DNA of 41,235 nucleotides, taken from Clostridia bacterium (lineage in GTDB: Bacteria; Bacillota; Clostridia; Oscillospirales; CAG-272). The position numbers and the translations under genes were made by a program. The DNA lies in NCBI GenBank assembly GCA_017453245.1, contig JAFTKM010000013.1, positions 1 through 41,235 on the forward strand. Reading direction: 5' to 3'. The notes below the pieces were generated by a model. That model was not told the origin of the DNA and ran no database searches. It saw only the letters and a program-made list of their open reading frames with translations. Positions 1 to 7,267 of the stretch are shown here, piece by piece; position 1 is the stretch's first letter; the number at the start of each line of letters is the position of its first letter.

Positions 1-179
1 AGAACACTCAACATCTTCTTAGAGCTTTTTACTAGCTATCTTTTTTACTTTTGAGTTTCTTTTTTCAAAGTGTATTAACGAGATCTCTGCACTTTTCAGT
101 GCTCGAAATTTCATGTTGTTCAATTTTCAATGAGCAATTTTTCGCGCTCCGAGGTGTCCCTCGTTTTACGCGCTTGTCT
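1..179 (-). promoter_or_regulatory. Putative stable-RNA (rRNA operon) leader, running off the left edge
   Basis: This is non-coding DNA downstream of the strong leftward promoter at 180-208. Read on the minus strand, the transcript begins with a hairpin (CGAGG 150-154 pairing with CCTCG 159-163, flanked by CGCG at 143-146 and 169-172). A boxA-like stretch follows at 115-136 (TGCTCATTGAAAATTGAAC), resembling the antitermination sequence of Firmicutes rRNA leaders. No protein frame with a plausible start fits. The mature RNA gene would lie outside the window, so the rRNA assignment is an inference from promoter strength and the boxA-like element. Confidence 0.5.
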
Positions 180-245
180 ATTATACCGCAAAGATTCAGA
201 AAAGTCAAGCAGTTTTTTTAATTTTTTTCGAAGTTTTTTTAAAAA
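180..245 (-). promoter_or_regulatory. Strong leftward promoter with A-tract UP-like element
   Basis: On the minus strand the -35 is TTGACT (208-203) and the -10 is TATAAT (185-180), with a 17-bp spacer. Immediately upstream, 211-245 contains three long A-tracts on the minus strand, which resembles an UP element contacted by the RNA polymerase alpha C-terminal domain. This architecture is typical of rRNA promoters. Confidence 0.65.
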
Positions 246-252
246 GAGCATT

Positions 253-292
253 TTGCACAAATACACAAGAATGTTTTTGGATATTTGTGCAA
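253..292. repeat. 11-bp perfect inverted repeat between divergent promoters
   Basis: TTGCACAAATA (253-263) and TATTTGTGCAA (282-292) form a perfect inverted repeat with an 18-nt spacer. It lies between the leftward stable-RNA-like promoter and the htpG promoter. It could be an operator or a transcribed hairpin. There is no strong T-tract on either side, which argues against a terminator. The rest of 209-400 is AT-rich with no recognisable gene. Confidence 0.5.
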
Positions 293-403
293 CTTTCATA
301 TAAATCAGATGCGGCATATACATAAACCGAGGCAGATAAAGTCGCATTTGCTTGAATAATAGCGCAGTTAATTATTTTAGTCATTATTATTAACAATTTG
401 TTC

Positions 404-432
404 TTGACTTCCCGAATATACAGTGATATAAT
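404..432 (+). promoter_or_regulatory. Sigma-A promoter of htpG
   Basis: TTGACT (404-409), a 17-bp spacer, and TATAAT (427-432) preceded by TG at 424-425 (extended -10). Transcription should start about 438-440, inside the CIRCE element. Confidence 0.85.
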
Positions 433-435
433 AAA

Positions 436-462
436 TTAGCACTCAAGGTTTGCGAGTGCTAA
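436..462. promoter_or_regulatory. CIRCE operator (HrcA binding site)
   Basis: A perfect CIRCE inverted repeat, TTAGCACTC-N9-GAGTGCTAA (436-444 and 454-462), overlaps the expected transcription start of htpG. HrcA, the Firmicutes heat-shock repressor, binds this exact sequence, so htpG should be derepressed on heat or misfolding stress together with groE and dnaK. Confidence 0.95.
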
Positions 463-494
463 AAATAGCGAATACTGCAGAAAAGAGGCAAATA

Positions 495-2381
495 ATGAGA
501 AAGAAGCAATTCAAAACGGAGTCCAAGAAGCTCCTTGATATGATGATAAACTCCATATACACTCACAAGGAGATATTTTTAAGAGAGCTTATATCCAACG
601 CGAGTGACGCTATCGACAAGCTCTACTTCAGATCCCTGACCGATGACTCGGTGAGTCTCGGACACTCGGATTATTCTATCTTTATTAATATTAATAAGGA
701 AGAAAAAACGCTGAAGATCAGCGACAACGGCTGCGGAATGACGGCGGAGGAGCTCGAGAACAATCTCGGCACTATCGCAAAGAGCGGCTCGTTTGATTTC
801 AAGCGCGAGGGCGACAAGGGTGATGACGTAGATATTATCGGTCAGTTTGGCGTAGGCTTCTACTCCGCATTCATGGTAGCGGACAAGATCGAGGTAGTAT
901 CCCGTCCGTTTGGCGCGGAGGTAGCAAACAAATGGACGTCTGAGGGTGTCGACGGCTACACTATCGAGGAGTGCGGGAAGGAGAGCTTCGGCACGGAGAT
1001 CACACTCTATATCAAGGAGGACGGTGAAGACGAGAAATACTCCGAATTCCTCGAGGAATACAGAATCCGCGGCCTTATCAGAAAATACTCCGACTACATC
1101 AGATACCCCATCAAGATGCCCGTGACAAGACGCGAGAAGGTCGAGGGTACCGAAAACGAGTACAAGAACGTGACCACCGTCGAAACGCTCAACAGTATGG
1201 TTCCCATCTGGAAGAAGGCGCAGAGCGAGGTAACGGACGAGGAATACAAGTCGTTCTACGGAGAGAAGTTCTACGACTTTGAAGGTCCTCTTAAGGTCAT
1301 CACTCAGAAGAGCGAGGGCACGGCAACCTACACCGCCCTGCTCTTTATCCCGAAGAGAGCGCCCTACAACTACTACACCAAGGAGTATGAAAAGGGACTT
1401 GAGCTCTACTCGTCGGGTGTTATGATAATGGAAAAGTGCGCAGACCTGTTGCCCGACTACTTCGGCTTCGTGCGCGGAATCGTTGACTCGTCGGATCTGT
1501 CGCTCAACATCTCGCGTGAGATACTCCAGCACGACAGACAGCTGAAGGTGATGGCGAAGGCTATCGAGAAAAAGATCAAGAGCGAGCTAGAAAAGATGAT
1601 GAGGACCGACCGTGAGGAGTACGATAAGTTCTTCGACGCATTTGGCATTCAGCTCAAGTACGGTGTATACGCCGACTACGGAATGAACGCGGACAACCTC
1701 AAAGACCTCCTGCTCTTCCACTCATCGGGCGAAGGTAACAAGTACGTGTCACTCAAGGAATACGTGGACGGAATGAAGGACGAGCAGAAGGCCATCTACT
1801 ACGCCGCAGGCGAGAGTATCGATAAGATCGAGATTCTTCCGCAGGTGGCAACCGTCAAGGCAAAGGGCTACGAGGTGCTCTATCTCACAGACGACGTGGA
1901 TGAGTTCGCATTGAAGCTCCTCGGCAAGTATCAGGACAAGGAATTCAAGAACGTGACCGCAGAGGCTCTCGACCTGCTCACCGAGGACGAGAAGGAGGCT
2001 GAGAAGTCGAAGAATGAGAGCTCGGAGGAGATGCTCACCTTTATGAAGGAGGCAATCGGCAAGGTTAGCGCGGTCAAGTGGAATGGCGCACTTGCAGAGC
2101 ACGCGGTATGTCTGTCAAGCGAGGGCGACCTCTCGCTCGAGATGGCGAAGATACTCAAGAAGATGCCCGGCGCCGAGATGGGTGTTCCGAGCGCGAGTGT
2201 TGTGCTCGAGATCAATATGAATCACCCGATCGCAGAAAAGCTCGCCGCCCTTTACGAGAGCGACAAGGACAGACTCGCAAAGTACGCGAAGGTGCTCTTC
2301 GGCGAGGCTTGTCTTATCGGCGGCGTTGCGCTCGATGATCCCAAGGAATTCACAAGCCTTGTGAGCGAATTGATGATATAA
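495..2381 (+). CDS. htpG: Chaperone HtpG (Hsp90 family)
   Basis: A cytosolic ATP-dependent chaperone that acts as a homodimer in protein folding and quality control. The product is 628 aa from the ATG at 495, a normal HtpG length. A good Shine-Dalgarno (AGAGG, 484-488) sits 6 nt upstream. A TTG at 450 is in frame, but it lies within the CIRCE operator and has no ribosome-binding site. GHKL ATPase motifs are visible near the N-terminus: ELISNASDAIDKL (the Asn-containing ATP-binding helix), DNGCGM, and the GQFGVGFYSAFMVA glycine-rich lid. The middle domain contains the family's GVVDSSDLSLNISRE-like stretch (here GIVDSSDLSLNISRE). The gene is monocistronic, between the CIRCE promoter and a terminator at 2392. 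Confidence 0.96.
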   Translation: MRKKQFKTESKKLLDMMINSIYTHKEIFLRELISNASDAIDKLYFRSLTDDSVSLGHSDYSIFININKEEKTLKISDNGCGMTAEELENNLGTIAKSGSFDFKREGDKGDDVDIIGQFGVGFYSAFMVADKIEVVSRPFGAEVANKWTSEGVDGYTIEECGKESFGTEITLYIKEDGEDEKYSEFLEEYRIRGLIRKYSDYIRYPIKMPVTRREKVEGTENEYKNVTTVETLNSMVPIWKKAQSEVTDEEYKSFYGEKFYDFEGPLKVITQKSEGTATYTALLFIPKRAPYNYYTKEYEKGLELYSSGVMIMEKCADLLPDYFGFVRGIVDSSDLSLNISREILQHDRQLKVMAKAIEKKIKSELEKMMRTDREEYDKFFDAFGIQLKYGVYADYGMNADNLKDLLLFHSSGEGNKYVSLKEYVDGMKDEQKAIYYAAGESIDKIEILPQVATVKAKGYEVLYLTDDVDEFALKLLGKYQDKEFKNVTAEALDLLTEDEKEAEKSKNESSEEMLTFMKEAIGKVSAVKWNGALAEHAVCLSSEGDLSLEMAKILKKMPGAEMGVPSASVVLEINMNHPIAEKLAALYESDKDRLAKYAKVLFGEACLIGGVALDDPKEFTSLVSELMI

Positions 2382-2391
2382 TTTTGACAGT

Positions 2392-2424
2392 AAAAAAGGT
2401 GTACCTTCGCGGCACACCTTTTTT
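2392..2424. terminator. Bidirectional terminator between htpG and the XRE regulator
   Basis: An 11-bp perfect stem (AAAAAAGGTGT 2392-2402 with ACACCTTTTTT 2414-2424) and an 11-nt loop. The flanking A and T runs make it usable from both strands, and the genes on each side converge on it. Confidence 0.9.
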
Positions 2425-2666
2425 CACTTTATTTCTTGCTCTATGTTATCAAAAATCGGAGAATCAAAAAATTCTCTAAGAGTTATATCAAGTCCGTCAC
2501 ACAGCTTCTTTATAGATACTACACCGGGATTCTGACTTTTTTCATTCAGCATACTATATACGGTTGATGGTGAAACGCCCGAAATATTAGCAAGTGCGTT
2601 AGTCGCCATATTTCTCTCAGAGCAAAGTTCAATTATTCTTTTCGCAACCGCTTCTTTGGTATTCAT
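2424..2666 (-). CDS. XRE-family HTH transcriptional regulator
   Basis: An 80-aa protein consisting almost entirely of a Cro/CI-type helix-turn-helix domain. The recognition region is around residues 20-45 (NALANISGVSPSTVYSMLNE), followed by the family's typical GVVSIKKLCDGLDITLREFF stretch. The ATG at 2666 has a Shine-Dalgarno (AGGAG) a few bases upstream. It is transcribed divergently from the SLOG-like gene at 2795. The shared upstream DNA carries inverted repeats over both promoters, which suggests autoregulation and control of the neighbour. There is no effector or dimerisation domain, so it probably acts as a small DNA-bound dimer. Confidence 0.88.
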   Translation of the reverse strand: MNTKEAVAKRIIELCSERNMATNALANISGVSPSTVYSMLNEKSQNPGVVSIKKLCDGLDITLREFFDSPIFDNIEQEIK

Positions 2667-2684
2667 ACAAGCTCCTAATATATC

Positions 2685-2776
2685 ATTATACCATTATTTT
2701 AATTAAATTTGCGATATATCGTGTGGGATATATCGCATTTTTGTTTTATTTGTGGTATAATTACGATATATCCCAC
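2685..2776. promoter_or_regulatory. Symmetric divergent promoter/operator for XRE and SLOG-like genes
   Basis: Two extended -10 boxes of identical form, TGGTATAAT, face away from each other. The minus -10 is at 2690-2685 and the plus -10 at 2756-2761, symmetric about position 2723. The centre holds a 10-bp inverted repeat, GCGATATATC (2711-2720) and GATATATCGC (2727-2736), covering the expected -35 regions. A longer inverted repeat pairs GTGGGATATATCG (2723-2735) with CGATATATCCCAC (2764-2776), bracketing the plus -10. The placement fits operators for the adjacent XRE protein. Confidence 0.7.
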
Positions 2777-2794
2777 ATTCAGGAGAGATTTCGT

Positions 2795-3220
2795 ATGTAT
2801 TGTACGTTTTTCGGCCACAGAGATGCGCCGCTAAATTTATTTAATGAAGTTAAAAAGAAAATAATTTATTTATCTGAAAATCATAGAATAAAAGAATATC
2901 TGGTCGGTAATAACGGAAATTTTGATTATATCGTCCAAGCAGTCCTGCAAGCGCTTGTAGAGGAAGGCACCGAAATAAGCTATTCTATTTATCTGTCGCG
3001 AATTGATGAAAAAGCTTTAAACGAACATCAGGAAAACACGGTTTTCTCAGAAGAATTAGAGGGCGTGCCTCCGCGCTTCAGAATATCAAAAAGAAATGAT
3101 CTTCTGATTAAAAAATCCGATTTTGTTATATGCTACGCAAGGCACATCGCCTCAAACACCAAAAAGCTAATATGCAAAGCGTCAAAAAGCGGATTAACCA
3201 TTTTAAGCGTAGATTTGTAA
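2795..3220 (+). CDS. SLOG/DUF1273-like nucleotide-binding protein
   Basis: A 141-aa protein from the ATG at 2795, with Shine-Dalgarno AGGAGAG at 2781-2787. A longer frame from 2723 would run through the operator and lacks a ribosome site. The protein begins with CTFFGHRDAP, contains NNGNFD around residues 38-43 where relatives have a G-G-x-G-x-F-D loop, and has KRNDLLIKKSDFVICYA followed by a SNTKKLICKASKSG helix. These match the Rossmann-like SLOG superfamily (YpsA/DUF1273 type), which binds nucleotides or nucleotide-derived ligands. The exact ligand is unknown. It is divergent from, and probably controlled by, the XRE regulator. Confidence 0.75.
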   Translation: MYCTFFGHRDAPLNLFNEVKKKIIYLSENHRIKEYLVGNNGNFDYIVQAVLQALVEEGTEISYSIYLSRIDEKALNEHQENTVFSEELEGVPPRFRISKRNDLLIKKSDFVICYARHIASNTKKLICKASKSGLTILSVDL

Positions 3221-3288
3221 TGTTTACTTTCCAATTATAGGTAAAATATATGCCGAGCGTTTATTTTCCTTTTCTTAAGACAAAATAG

Positions 3289-3297
3289 TGTTATAAC
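3289..3297 (+). promoter_or_regulatory. Possible extended -10 promoter for the GPH transporter
   Basis: TG-T-TATAAC (-10 at 3292-3297) has no good -35 hexamer at the correct distance. An imperfect hairpin (TCCCGAGGCGG near 3310 with CCGCGAGGGGA near 3335) lies in the leader before the Shine-Dalgarno. The evidence is weak. Confidence 0.35.
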
Positions 3298-3359
3298 GCA
3301 AAAAACGTCTTCCCGAGGCGGATATCACATCTTGCCGCGAGGGGATAAAGGAGATAAAT

Positions 3360-4754
3360 ATGAGCATCTCAAGGATAAATGAGAGCCGACCGTTCGGCTT
3401 ACGCGACAAGCTCGGATACCTGTTTGGAGATTTTGGAAACGATTTTACCTTTATACTTTCGTCGAGCTTTCTCTTGAAATTTTACACCGACGTTATGGGG
3501 ATCGCGCCGTGGATAGTCGGACTTGTTATAACCTTTGCAAGATTTGTCGACGGCTTTACCGACGTAACGATGGGCCGTATCGCGGATAGATCGCGGGTGA
3601 CCGAGGTGGGCAAGTTCAAGCCCTGGATAAGACGAATGGCGGCGCCGGTGGCAATAGCCTCCTTCCTTATATACCAAAGCGCGTTTGCGGGAGCGGCTAT
3701 GTGGTTTAAGATCACCTGGCTTGTGGTGACGTATATACTCTGGGGCTCGATCTTCTACACCTCGATCAACATCCCCTACGGCTCTATGGCATCATCGATC
3801 TCTCCGGAGCCGGGCGACAGACAGTCGCTCTCTACCTTCAGAACAATGGGCAGCACCCTCGCGGGAGTTATCGTAGGCGCGGGCATTCCCCTATTCGCAT
3901 ACGACAAGGTCGGAGAGAATACCGTCTTGAACGGTCCGAGGTTTACCCTTATCGCGGGAATCTTCTCAATTCTCTCGATAATTTGCTATCTGCTCTGCTA
4001 TACCCTGACGACCGAGCGTGTGGTAAGCGATACCGCTCCGAGAGAACAACCGAGTGTGGGCAGGATGCTTGGGGATGCCATAAAAAACAGAGCTCTCATC
4101 TCAATCATCGTAGGCTCGATCGTGATGCTGCTAGCTCAGCTGACAATGCAATCAATGTCGAACTATATATACCCTAACTACTACGGTAACGTGAGGGCTC
4201 AATCGGTCTCAACGCTGGCTATGATGGGCGGTATGATGATCGCGGCGGCGGTGGCAAAGCCGCTTGCCAAACGATTCGGCAAAGCAGAGATAAGCGCGGC
4301 GTCAAACCTGCTTGCGGCGGCTGTATGCATACTTTTATTTGCAATCAGGCCTGAAAACGTGTGGATTTACGTTTTGGTCAATCTCGTGAGCTGGCTCGGA
4401 CTTGGCATATTTGCGATGGTGTCCTGGGCGCTTATAACAGACGTTATAGACGATGCAGAATTAAGAAACGGACGGCGTGAGGACGGCTCGATATATGCGC
4501 TCTACTCCTTCGCGAGAAAGCTCGGTCAGGCGGCGTCTGCAGGTCTGACGGGAGCTCTGTTATCCGCGATAGGATACAGTGATAAGACAGCCTTTGACGA
4601 GGGAGTGCTGAGGGGTGTGTACGACATCTCAACTCTCGTCCCCGCCCTCGGCTTCGGTGCTTTGGCCTTGATACTGTGGTTTTGGTATCCCTTGCACAAG
4701 CGAAAGGTGGAGGAAAACGTCAGGCTGCTCGAGTTGAAGCATAAAAGTAGATAA
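3360..4754 (+). CDS. GPH-family sugar:cation symporter (MFS, MelB/UidB type)
   Basis: A 464-aa polytopic membrane protein, the usual size for the glycoside-pentoside-hexuronide:cation symporters. The N-terminus carries the family pattern: LGYLFGDFGNDF, then FYTDVMGIAPWIVGL, then a DGFTDVTMGRIADRSR segment and GKFKPWIRR, corresponding to the conserved cation-site Asp residues and the cytoplasmic loop 2-3 motif. About 12 hydrophobic segments follow, with a second conserved region at MVSWALITDVIDDAELRNG. It should take up a glycoside, hexuronide or pentoside with H+ or Na+. No glycosidase is adjacent, so the substrate cannot be assigned. It appears to be a single-gene unit ending at the 4761 terminator. 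Confidence 0.88.
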   Translation: MSISRINESRPFGLRDKLGYLFGDFGNDFTFILSSSFLLKFYTDVMGIAPWIVGLVITFARFVDGFTDVTMGRIADRSRVTEVGKFKPWIRRMAAPVAIASFLIYQSAFAGAAMWFKITWLVVTYILWGSIFYTSINIPYGSMASSISPEPGDRQSLSTFRTMGSTLAGVIVGAGIPLFAYDKVGENTVLNGPRFTLIAGIFSILSIICYLLCYTLTTERVVSDTAPREQPSVGRMLGDAIKNRALISIIVGSIVMLLAQLTMQSMSNYIYPNYYGNVRAQSVSTLAMMGGMMIAAAVAKPLAKRFGKAEISAASNLLAAAVCILLFAIRPENVWIYVLVNLVSWLGLGIFAMVSWALITDVIDDAELRNGRREDGSIYALYSFARKLGQAASAGLTGALLSAIGYSDKTAFDEGVLRGVYDISTLVPALGFGALALILWFWYPLHKRKVEENVRLLELKHKSR

Positions 4755-4760
4755 AAGATA

Positions 4761-4799
4761 GGCCATCTCCGGAGCAAATCGCCCTGAGATGGTCTTTTT
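4761..4799 (+). terminator. Terminator after the GPH symporter
   Basis: A 9-bp stem (GGCCATCTC 4761-4769 with GAGATGGTC 4786-4794, one G-T pair) followed by a T5 run. Confidence 0.75.
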
Positions 4800-4856
4800 C
4801 ATTGCTCGTTTAGGAATATTTCACAATTTGTTTTATAAAAAATACACAATGATCAT

Positions 4857-4885
4857 TTGACATTTTTGTAAATATGTGATACAAT
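4857..4885 (+). promoter_or_regulatory. Strong sigma-A promoter of the DUF1538-PII operon
   Basis: Consensus TTGACA (4857-4862), a 17-bp spacer, and TACAAT (4880-4885) with an extended TG at 4877-4878. It drives the three-gene operon 4925-7228. Confidence 0.85.
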
Positions 4886-4924
4886 AATAGTAGAATAAAT
4901 AATTAATGGGAGGTATGACAAAAA

Positions 4925-6451
4925 TTGCATTCGGTTTTAGTCAAAAAGCTTAAGGAATCACTCATATCGGTGCTTCCGATAGTGGCCATCGTTTTCGTAC
5001 TTAATTTCACACCACTTATCAACTTTACTACGCCTGAAATAGTCGTATTTCTCATTTCGGCAGTATTTCTTATACTCGGTATAGCGCTGTTCAATCTCGG
5101 CGCTGACCTTGCGATGACGCCTATGGGTGAGCATATCGGCTCGGGACTTACAAAGCTCAGGAGCCTTCCCCTGCTCCTCGGCGTATGCTTCGCAATGGGA
5201 ATACTTATTACGGTTGCTGAGCCCGACCTTACGGTGCTTGCAAACCAGGTATCGATGATAATGAACCCGAAGCTCCTTATCTTTACGGTAGGCGCGGGCG
5301 TTGGTCTGTTGCTTGTTATCTCGATAATCAAGATAGTAACGAGAACCTCGCTCTCGAAGCTGCTTATGTTCTTCTATATGCTGCTCTTCGCGGTAACGTC
5401 TATACTTATCGCAAGCGGAAACAGCGATCTTATCCCCATGGGATTTGACTCCGGCGGAGTTACCACAGGTCCTATCACAGTTCCCTTCATCATGGCGCTG
5501 GGCGTGGGTATCGCGGCAACGATCGGCGGTAAGGACGCGAGTGAAAACTCCTTCGGTCTTATCGCGCTCTGCTCCGTAGGTCCTATTCTCGCGGTGCTTG
5601 TACTCGGTTGTACCGTTTCGGGAGAGATGGAGCCCTATGACCTCTCTCAGTACATTCTCAACTACGGTTTCTCGCACATTATCGAGGCGATCCTCGAGAC
5701 TGCGAAGGAGGTGCTCATAGCCCTCGGACTTATCGTGCTGTTCTTTGTTGCGCTCCAGATCGCGGTGCTTAAGCTCCCCAAAAAGAGACTTATCCAGATC
5801 GCGGTCGGTATCGGCTACACCTTCCTCGGTCTTGTTATCTTCCTCTCTGCGGTTAAGATCGGCTTTATGCCTATCGGCTACAAGCTCGGCACGGAGATCG
5901 CGGGCAATAAGGTCGTGGCAATCATCTTCAGCCTTGTTATCGGTATGGTCGTCGTGCTCGCGGAGCCCGCGGTACACGTGCTTAACAAGCAGGTTGAGGA
6001 GATCACCGAGGGTACAGTCAGCAGAAAATCGATGATGATAGCGTTGTCTATTGGTGTCGGTCTGTCTATCTGTCTGTCCATCGTAAGAATTATCTTCGAC
6101 TTCAGTATACTGTTCTATCTTATCCCCGGATATATGATATCCTTAGGGTTGTCCTTCTTCGTCCCAGGTCTTTACACCGCAATCGCGTTTGACTCGGGCG
6201 GAGTTGCATCCGGTCCTCTCACCTCGAGCTTCATCCTTCCCTTCGCGGTAGGCGTATGCGCAGGTGTTACGGGCGGTGTTGACAGCATTCTCTCCAACGC
6301 ATTCGGAATCGTAGCGATGGTTGCTATGGCTCCTCTTATCACAATTCAGCTGCTCGGCTTCAGATCGATCATCTCCAAGAAGATCAGCGACGGCATCGCG
6401 ATGAAGAAGATACTCAGCGCGGACGACGAGCAGATCATAGACTTTATGTAA
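4925..6451 (+). CDS. DUF1538 family integral membrane protein (two repeats)
   Basis: A 508-aa polytopic protein with an internal duplication. AEPDLTVLANQV (98-109) recurs as AEPAVHVLNKQV (346-357), and FDSGGVTTGPIT (174-185) recurs as FDSGGVASGPLT (422-433), each followed by a glycine-rich membrane segment. Two-fold repeats with conserved Gly/Asp loops are typical of transporters, but no substrate is established for DUF1538. An in-frame TGA at 4916-4918 bounds the frame. The only plausible start is TTG at 4925, 11 nt after Shine-Dalgarno GGGAGG (4908-4913). An out-of-frame ATG at 4915 opens a 12-codon peptide overlapping this start. Two PII-like genes follow in the same operon, so its activity is probably controlled by PII-type sensors. 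Confidence 0.85.
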   Translation: MHSVLVKKLKESLISVLPIVAIVFVLNFTPLINFTTPEIVVFLISAVFLILGIALFNLGADLAMTPMGEHIGSGLTKLRSLPLLLGVCFAMGILITVAEPDLTVLANQVSMIMNPKLLIFTVGAGVGLLLVISIIKIVTRTSLSKLLMFFYMLLFAVTSILIASGNSDLIPMGFDSGGVTTGPITVPFIMALGVGIAATIGGKDASENSFGLIALCSVGPILAVLVLGCTVSGEMEPYDLSQYILNYGFSHIIEAILETAKEVLIALGLIVLFFVALQIAVLKLPKKRLIQIAVGIGYTFLGLVIFLSAVKIGFMPIGYKLGTEIAGNKVVAIIFSLVIGMVVVLAEPAVHVLNKQVEEITEGTVSRKSMMIALSIGVGLSICLSIVRIIFDFSILFYLIPGYMISLGLSFFVPGLYTAIAFDSGGVASGPLTSSFILPFAVGVCAGVTGGVDSILSNAFGIVAMVAMAPLITIQLLGFRSIISKKISDGIAMKKILSADDEQIIDFM

Positions 6452-6464
6452 GGAGGCTGAGGAT

Positions 6465-6887
6465 ATGGCAAGAGCTTACAGAATTAAAAAAGGCGCAAAG
6501 CCCACTACAAGCGAGACCGCGCGCTCTACGGGAATGACAGCCCCAAAGAAGCTGATGCTTCTCTTTACAATCGTAAACCGTAACAAAGCGGAATTCTACG
6601 TTGACGTGCTCCAGAAATTCGAGATCAATATGCAGCTCGTGCTCGCTGCAAACGGAACGGCAGACACAAGCATCCAGAGCCTTCTCGGTCTTACGGACTC
6701 CGAAAAGTCGGTGATCATCAGCGTGGTAAGACGCGACAAGAGCCGCGCGGCGCTTAGCGAGCTCGAGGAAAAGTTCAAGACGGTAAAGGGCGGTAAGGGT
6801 ATCGCCTACACCGTGCCCATGACGAGCACTATCGGTGTCGCAATCTATCAGTTCCTTAGCAATACAACAAGTGGAGGTTTAATATGA
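6465..6887 (+). CDS. PII-like protein, first of a tandem pair
   Basis: A 140-aa protein with a basic N-terminal extension of about 27 residues, then a ferredoxin-like PII core: KLMLLFTIVNRNKAEFYVDVL (beta1-alpha1), a short T-loop region near AANGTADTSIQSLLGL (61-76), and a C-terminal KGGKGIAYTVPM (108-119) where PII proteins have the GDGKIFVLPV-type B-loop. The T-loop is short and lacks the uridylylated Tyr motif of GlnB/GlnK. It follows DUF1538 by 13 nt with a good Shine-Dalgarno and overlaps the next gene by 4 nt. It is probably a small-molecule-binding trimer that regulates the membrane protein. The ligand is unknown. Confidence 0.75.
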   Translation: MARAYRIKKGAKPTTSETARSTGMTAPKKLMLLFTIVNRNKAEFYVDVLQKFEINMQLVLAANGTADTSIQSLLGLTDSEKSVIISVVRRDKSRAALSELEEKFKTVKGGKGIAYTVPMTSTIGVAIYQFLSNTTSGGLI

Positions 6888-7228
6888 AAAGCTACAAGCA
6901 CGAAGTAATAATGTGTATAGTTAACTCCGGCTTCTCAGAGGCGGTTATGGATGCGGCAAGAGAGCTTGGCGCAAGAGGCGGTACGGTTATAAGAGGACGC
7001 GGAACGGCAAACCTCGAGGCTGAGAAGCTCTACGGAATCGCTATCCAGCCCGAGAAGGAGATCGTAATGATCCTTGTTGAATCCTCCCTTAAGAACGATA
7101 TTCTCCACGCGCTCTACAAGGCAGTCGGACTTAACACTCCCGGCCAGGGTATCGCATTTGCTATGCCCGTTGAGGACGCAGTCGGACTTAATGCCACTCC
7201 CATCGAGGAGTTCAAAAACGAGGAATAA
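6884..7228 (+). CDS. PII-like nitrogen-regulatory-family protein, second of the pair
   Basis: A 114-aa protein, close to the canonical PII length of 112. The order matches PII: HEVIMCIVNSGFSEAVMDAA (beta1-alpha1), GARGGTVIRGRGTANLEAE (residues 29-47, the beta2 to T-loop position of GVxGMTV...RGxG), EIVMILVESSLKNDILHAL (beta3-alpha2), then TPGQGIAFAMPVEDAVGL (85-102, the B-loop and beta4). The start overlaps the preceding stop as ATGA, so translation is coupled. The T-loop differs from GlnB/GlnK. It may form homotrimers or mixed complexes with the upstream paralogue, acting on the DUF1538 protein. Confidence 0.82.
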   Translation: MKSYKHEVIMCIVNSGFSEAVMDAARELGARGGTVIRGRGTANLEAEKLYGIAIQPEKEIVMILVESSLKNDILHALYKAVGLNTPGQGIAFAMPVEDAVGLNATPIEEFKNEE

Positions 7229-7267
7229 GTCAAAAATTGACTACTATAAGTTAGCAAATCCGGCGCA

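Noticed and set aside
450-494. A 15-codon upstream extension of htpG from TTG
   Set aside because: It lies within the CIRCE operator and has no Shine-Dalgarno; the ATG at 495 has a good site and matches family length.
579-1532. A long minus-strand open frame (317 codons) antisense to htpG
   Set aside because: It mirrors the codon structure of htpG, has no ribosome site and encodes no recognisable protein.
4958-5977. A 339-codon open frame antisense to the DUF1538 gene
   Set aside because: A composition artefact (Arg/His/Asp-rich) of a hydrophobic gene on the other strand.
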